From Talinum fruticosum (lineage: Eukaryota; Streptophyta; Magnoliopsida; Caryophyllales; Talinaceae): DNA of 64,000 nt. This document shows positions 59,033 through 64,000 of the stretch, one piece after another; positions within the stretch are counted from its first letter, which is position 1, and each line of letters opens with the position of its first letter. The stretch covers positions 1 to 64,000 of the forward strand of contig JAITYX010000135.1 of the NCBI GenBank assembly GCA_021018815.1, given 5' to 3'. Position numbers and translations under genes: made by a program. The notes beneath the pieces were generated by a model. It searched no databases, was not told the DNA's origin, and saw nothing but the letters and a program-made list of their open reading frames with translations.

Positions 59033-60632
59033 CTATTCTTGTGGGAATGGTAAAGGCGGAATGTAAATTCTTTCGGGAGTTTTTGGTCGGTCATTAGGAG
59101 TCTCAATCTCATTTTGCACAACAACATCAACTAAGAGTTCTTTGGAGGGTAAAGACACCTCCTCATTCACAACATTGTTCACATTTTGCATATCAATGGT
59201 CACATGCTCACTCCTATCACCCTTAGCCCCCGCCAATTATGTCCCACTCCTCACGGTTATGGCATTTCATTGTTCCCTAGGGTTAATCTCGGGTTGGCTA
59301 GGAAGCTTACCGGGAGAGCTAGAGGAAGAGCTTGCTTGGCTAGCAATTTGTGTTTCAAGCATCTTATTGTGAGCGGCTAAGATTTCAACTTTAGAAGCCA
59401 ATTGCTTGATAATCTCGTCTTGCTTTTGTTGAGCCAAAAGCATGCTTTCCATCATGACCTCCAAGTTAGACTTTTGGGGCACTTGGGGTTGGGTAGGTCT
59501 TTGGAATCCAGGGGCGGGTGGTCTTTGGACTTGTGGTGGACCCATGGGATTGTTGTTCCGAGTAGGAAAAATTAGGGTGCTACCTCGATCTCGGGTTATA
59601 GAAATTGGAGAATGGGTCAAAGTTTGGCCTTAGGTTCGGGTTGCCAATAAAATTGGCTTGGTCGGTTGGTCCATTACTAGCCATACCCACAGGACAAAAC
59701 AAAGTCTCGTGCTCATAAGAACTACATGAAGCACATGGAAGGGGAGGGGCAACATTCACATTTAGACGGTCCATTTTTTTAGTTATAGCATCTATCTTAG
59801 CAGAAAGGACAGAAACTACATCAACATCAAGCTTACCTCCCGTTCTCTTGGAATGGGGCTTGGACCATTGAAAGCTGTTGAGCGTCATCTGCTCAATCAA
59901 GGTGTGGAGCTCATCGACGGACTTGTTCATGATGTTTCCTCCCGCCGCCGCAAGAATGGTGGCTCTCAAGTGATCATCGACCCCATTGTAGAAAGCTTGA
60001 ATGGGGACCCATGGCTCAAATCCATGTTGTGGGCATTGGCGAAGGATATCCTTAAACCGCTCCCATGCTTCATATAATGTCTCATCCGGCTCTTGGGTGA
60101 AGGTGGAAATTTGGTTCCTCAAACTGGTCAACTTGCTTGGTGGGAAGTATTTTGCCAAGAAGGCACTTGCAAGTTGATTAAATGTGCTGATGGAGTTCGC
60201 CGGAAGAGAATCTAGCCACTCCCATGCCCTTCCTTCAAGAGAGAATGGAAACAATCGCAGCTTGATTGCATCCGGTGAAGCCCAGTTCGCCTTGAAAGTA
60301 TCACATGCTTGGCGAAAAATGCGGAGGTGCTGGTTGGGGTCTTCATTGGGGAGGCCATGGAAAAGAGTGGCCCTTACCAAGTTGATGAGCGAGTTATTCA
60401 ACTCAAAGTCATTCGCCACTACGGTCGGGGCATTGATGGTCGTCGGTGGATTAGTGACATTGGCTGTCACATATTCCCCAAAAGTTCTTCTTTCTTCATC
60501 GGCCATCTTGGGCTTTTGCTTGGAGCTTTCTTCTTGCTTCTTCCTAGCCTTCTCTAGCCTTTGGTTCTTCAGTCTAGAGCGGAAGGTTCGCTCGATTTCA
60601 GGATCAAACTCAAATAATTGAGATTTTTGCAT
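59033..60632 (-). CDS. Athila-like gag
   Basis: A 350-codon frame starts at 60632 (MQKSQLFEFDPEIERTFRSR) and runs to 59580. The Retrotrans_gag domain lies at about residues 85-240: INLVRATLFHGLPNEDPNQH, RLFPFSLEGRAWEWLDSLPA, FLAKYFPPSKLTSLRNQIST, LYEAWERFKDILRQCPQHGF, then FYNGVDDHL. A Cys-containing segment (CASCSSYEHETLFCP) follows. After a frame change near 59580 a Pro/Gln-rich linker (59570-59450) and a helical stretch (EVMMESMLLAQQKQDEIIKQ) continue, then to 59033 before the protease. The protein would form the particle. The gag domain itself is intact, unlike every other retrotransposon gene here. Confidence 0.87.
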
Positions 60633-60749
60633 GCAAGGAGAGAATACCTAGCAAGAACAAAAACAAAACTACCAACGCAATCAAAATAGAAAAAGAAAAT
60701 AAACACTTAGTCAATTTGAGAGTATTCTTCTAATGGCTACTAAAAATAA

Positions 60750-60774
60750 AGTCCCAGGAACGGCGCCAAAAACT
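60750..60774 (-). other. Athila-like primer binding site
   Basis: Minus strand TTTTTGGCGCCGTTCCTGGG next to the 5' LTR. It resembles the tRNA-Asp-type site of Athila elements but ends CCTGGG in place of GCCGGGG. Confidence 0.8.
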
Positions 60775-62418
60775 TGACAGGCCGTAAGTGCATGGTATTT
60801 AAATTGTAGCTAGTCAAGGTCGATCCCACAAGGACGCGATCTAGCAACGCACTAAACTAGCCCTCTACTCAATTGCTAAGCAAATCAGATTTTTAAAGTT
60901 GGTTCCTTCTAAACTAGTTCTAATTATTAAAATTATGAAAATTAATCTAGACTTAAATCAATAGGTAAAAACATCTAGGGATTTGCTTTCCCGACAATGG
61001 GTTTGATTATCTAAACATAATTTGTGCAATCATTCATTCAAATAAATCAAGGATCGATAATCACAAAATTCTACCACTCTTTCGATGCTTAATAGAATTG
61101 CTCTAATTAACCTATCAAACAACTTTCGTATGCCTTTTAAGTTAATCAAAGTTAAAGATTTCAAATTATCAAAGTGATCCCCTAATTTACTAATCTTTTC
61201 TCAAATTTCATAAACTAGGTAGAAAAGTTGGTTGTCGGATTATTCTATTTCACCTTTCGAGTACATGATAGATTAATCTCTAAACATAAGTATTCTAGAC
61301 CTTCAAAACACTCATAAACATGATAAATACAACTTTCTATTGAATCAAAATCAGAATTCCAGCAGAAATCATAGAAAACTAATCAAACTTCATTGTTTCG
61401 GATTACAAATCCCTAGAAAAACTAAACTACTGACACATGTTTATTGAAAGCTTAAATAATATCCAATACATGGAATCAAACCTCAAACAGCAAGAAATGA
61501 ACAAGTAGATGATAGGCTTGAAGTGCTCCACTTGAATCTTTCGACTTCGAGATGGAACTCATGGCATCGCTTCAATCTTCTTCTTCGATCTTCAAAGTTT
61601 TTGGTTTGATGTGAAGGAATGGAAGAAGGAAAAATGGAGGATGAACTATGGAGGATTCTAGACTGGATTCTGCAGGAATGGTCGAAAATCAACTTAAATA
61701 ATCCATTAAGAAGCAATCAAGAGCCGAAACCGTCAAAGCCGAAGCGTCTCGGCATAATTTACCTCCAACACGGGCCGTGTCCTCCGACACGGGCTGCCCG
61801 TGTTGGCTGCTGGCACGTCAAAACTGGACGGGGACGATGAAAGCGGGCCGTGTCGTCCGACACGAGGCTGGCCGTGTTCAATGTAAATGCTCCTGACCTC
61901 CAACACGGGCCGTTTCCTCCGAAACGGCCTGCCCTTGTTGGTTCTTCGGAAGGATGCGTCAAATTGATTCGATCATAACTTCCTCGTCCGATGTCCAAAT
62001 GATGCGATTCTTGATTTTCCAGAAAGCTCATTGAGTCTAGTTTCTAATTCTTTCATCATTATGCTTGCTTCAGAAGTGTGGGAAAAAATATAATTCAGAG
62101 AGTAAAGAAGTGTCCGTTACCACACTCTTCTTACTTTCCAACTCATATCTTTCCGTTCCTCAACGAAATTGAGCTTATAATACGTTATTCGAAAACTCTT
62201 TTAATAAGGACGTTAGAAACATAGATTCAAAATAGCTTTGGACTGAAATATGACTAAAATCGAGGTCCAAATCATTAGGAAGGCTGCAGAAACAAACCAA
62301 AAACGCAAAACCCAAGTGAAAAGCATAAATGGGGCATAAAGTACATAAATATGAACTTAAATCCCCAAAAATGACAAGCAACTTCCTATGAAATCTAATG
62401 CAAAAATGACACTTATCA
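60775..62418 (-). repeat. Athila-like 5' LTR
   Basis: 1644 bp, pairs with 54520-56157. Differences include tttcagtac/tttcgagtac, atcaggtcc/atcgaggtcc and several cggg/cgag changes. Confidence 0.93.
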
Positions 62419-62969
62419 AGTACAAAATAAGAGAGGGAGACAGGAGTCACATACCGACGGAAGCGACAACGAGTAAGAATGAGCGAGAGGAAGTAGCAAC
62501 AACGATAAGGAGAGGCATGAGCGAGAGACGAGAGTAGAGCAGCGAGCGGTGATTAGATAGCGAGTGGCGACGACGGCTAAGAGAGAACAACGATGACGAC
62601 AAGGAGACAGCAGAGAGTAGAGTGACGAGAGCAAGTGCGGAGCGAGAGTAAGAGAGTAGAGAGCATAGAGCATAGAGTGAAGGTGGAAAACTAGGCTGAT
62701 CGTGGTTTTTTTGTTTCGATACACTTTTGATTATGATTCAATGAAAGAATCATAGTAATAAACAACTATTAGTACGAGTTCTTTCATCTGAATTGTAGTT
62801 AAAAGAGGACATATCCACCTATGACGATTGTTCAATGAAAAATCGTAATAATAGGTATGTAATAAAAGACCGCTTATTTACAAAAATGTCACCACCTCAT
62901 TTTCGTTAACGGTTTTTGTTTATAACCATCATAAAATGTCCATAATAAAAGGTCATATATGTAGTAGTG
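62419..62969 (-). mobile_element. CACTA-3 5' end
   Basis: On the minus strand starts CACTACTACATATATGACC at 62969. Related terminal motifs (aaccgttaacg, ataaaatgtccat, caatcgtcat) resemble those of CACTA-1. A Ser/Leu-rich open frame (62416-62724 minus) precedes a donor-like GTATGT at about 62453 and is probably the untranslated first exon. The Athila-like element is inserted just inside. Confidence 0.65.
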
Positions 62970-64000
62970 ATTATGCACCTAGGAGTACATGCTCCCAGGA
63001 CATATATTACCAAATGGTTGAATGAAAGAAAAAATAGTTAGGTTTTATGCATCTAACATAATGGCATGTCACTCGAAAGTATATGCTCTCATATAAATAT
63101 AGAAATTTACAAGCAAACCAACACCTAATAATGTGCCTTAGTCATATGAGCATCTCAGGACAAACAACATTAGAAAATAACATGCAAAAAATAAATGATC
63201 ACATATATCGCAACTGGGGCCGCAAAAACACGCATACCTCAGATATTGGAAAACCCCTTTTTGTATAGTAAACTTATAATGACTGTTGTTATCGACAATC
63301 ATCATAAGTTGTATCAATCTACACCGTACACGTGTATCAAATTGATCCCAATTGTGCATATTTTTAATTTTAATTAAATAAAAAAATAAATTATAAAAAT
63401 TATTAATTATTTCTAAAATTTAATTAAAATGATTAATTTTTAGTGTTTGGCAATATTCAACTACTCACTCATAGAAAAACAAAAGAACTTCAATCCCAAA
63501 AAAAAAAAGAAAACAAAAGAACCCCAAACCCTATGCTATGTCGTTTATGTGCAGTCACCACCATTGAAACTGGTCAGGCGATGTTTTCTGGCAATTTTCT
63601 GGCGACGATTTTCCACCCGCTCCATCTCTCTTATCTTTCTCTTCTCTCAATATGTCTCTCCCACAAGCCTCAGTTCCCGCGTCTATGAAGCAGCCACAAT
63701 CCATCACCCCTCTGTTCACTCTTTATGTTTTCTGTTTCTAATTTCTACTTACAATCTCCTATCACACTGGAATCCATGGAGGGTCTTCGCTAAATTAACA
63801 TGTTGCACTTTTTTATGCTCTATTCAAGTTGAACTGTACCCAACACATTGAGCCACATCGCCAAATCACTCTTCGCGGAAAAGCTTTACTGTTCCAGAAT
63901 CTATGGAGGTAGAGGAGTTGAGTTGAAATTGTGAAAGGGCTGGAAACTTCAGTGACAATGTTGAAGGTCCTATGTTTCTTTTTATTTATTATTTTTTAAT
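62970..64000. other. Dispersed repeat with LINE fragment; no gene resolved
   Basis: 63120-63260 is a second copy of the LINE 3' fragment at 29670-29800 (minus frame with CDHLFFACYF). 63270-63500 matches 30120-30340. Beyond about 63520 the sequence contains a short 134-codon frame (63447-63851) with no domain. The copies were probably derived from one source unit and then diverged. Confidence 0.6.

Larger units (their letters stand above)
54520..62418 (-). mobile_element. Athila-like gypsy retrotransposon with gag and protease but no polymerase
   Basis: 7899 bp; LTRs at 54520-56157 and 60775-62418 are near-identical and flanked by a perfect AGTAC duplication (54515-54519, 62419-62423). The primer site on the minus strand (TTTTTGGCGCCGTTCCTGGG) has the TGGCGCCGTTGCCGGGGA form typical of Athila/Tat elements. 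A long gag frame and an aspartic protease are present. Reverse transcriptase, RNase H and integrase are absent. The sequence passes from just after protease into the non-coding 3' tail. It therefore must use proteins from a relative. Confidence 0.9.

Overview
This is a stretch of nuclear DNA from a flowering plant, most likely a eudicot, made almost entirely of transposable elements nested in one another. The evidence is a degenerate TTTAGGG (plant telomere-type) tract, plant LTR retrotransposon lineages with tRNA-Met-type primer sites, plant CACTA and PIF/Harbinger transposon genes, a Stowaway-like MITE, and TATA and intron signals. No convincing host gene was found. The species cannot be named from this sequence.

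Layout, left to right. (1) 1-10642: a Ty3/gypsy chromovirus (gypsy-1, Tekay/Del-like) on the minus strand. Its LTRs are about 3 kb (the left one is cut by the window start) and its gag-pol is badly decayed. It sits inside (2) copia-A, of which 10643-15749 is visible: the end of reverse transcriptase, RNase H, an accessory ORF and the 3' LTR. Copia-A in turn sits inside (3) CACTA-1 (15750-18360, minus), which keeps part of TNP2 and a duplicated terminus. (4) 18361-21980 is AT-rich and unassigned. (5) 21981-23563 is a solo LTR of the copia family, lying in the leader of (6) gypsy-2, whose primer site and LTR (23749-28295) hold a further solo-LTR-like insert and a hAT-like MITE. (7) 28296-31394 is unassigned apart from a LINE 3' fragment. 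(8) 31398-48220 is a PIF/Harbinger transposon with a transposase gene, a Myb/SANT-like second gene and a telomere-like array. Its transposase is split by a complete copia element, copia-B (33669-44352). (9) 48883-53298 is a CACTA transposon with a perfect TAA target duplication. (10) 53302-62969 looks like another CACTA split by an Athila-like gag-protease retrotransposon (54520-62418, AGTAC duplication). (11) 62970-64000 repeats the LINE fragment and flank seen near 29.7-30.4 kb.

How the parts work together. The copia family has three visible members: A, B and the solo LTR. A and B both carry a non-canonical ORF between RNase H and the 3' LTR, preceded by a TATA-like box and a splice-donor-like site, so it may be expressed separately. 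The Harbinger element has the usual two-gene design, a DDE nuclease plus a Myb-like DNA-binding partner. The Athila-like element and CACTA-2 have lost or truncated key enzymes and would need partners in trans.

The most striking cross-cutting signal is that differences between paired LTRs, and many of the frameshifts in the transposon genes, cluster at CAG and CTG trinucleotides. These read as CGAG, CGA, CTCG, CCG or TCG in one copy. CAG and CTG are plant CHG methylation sites, so much of the apparent decay may be a base-calling artefact at methylated cytosines rather than real mutation.
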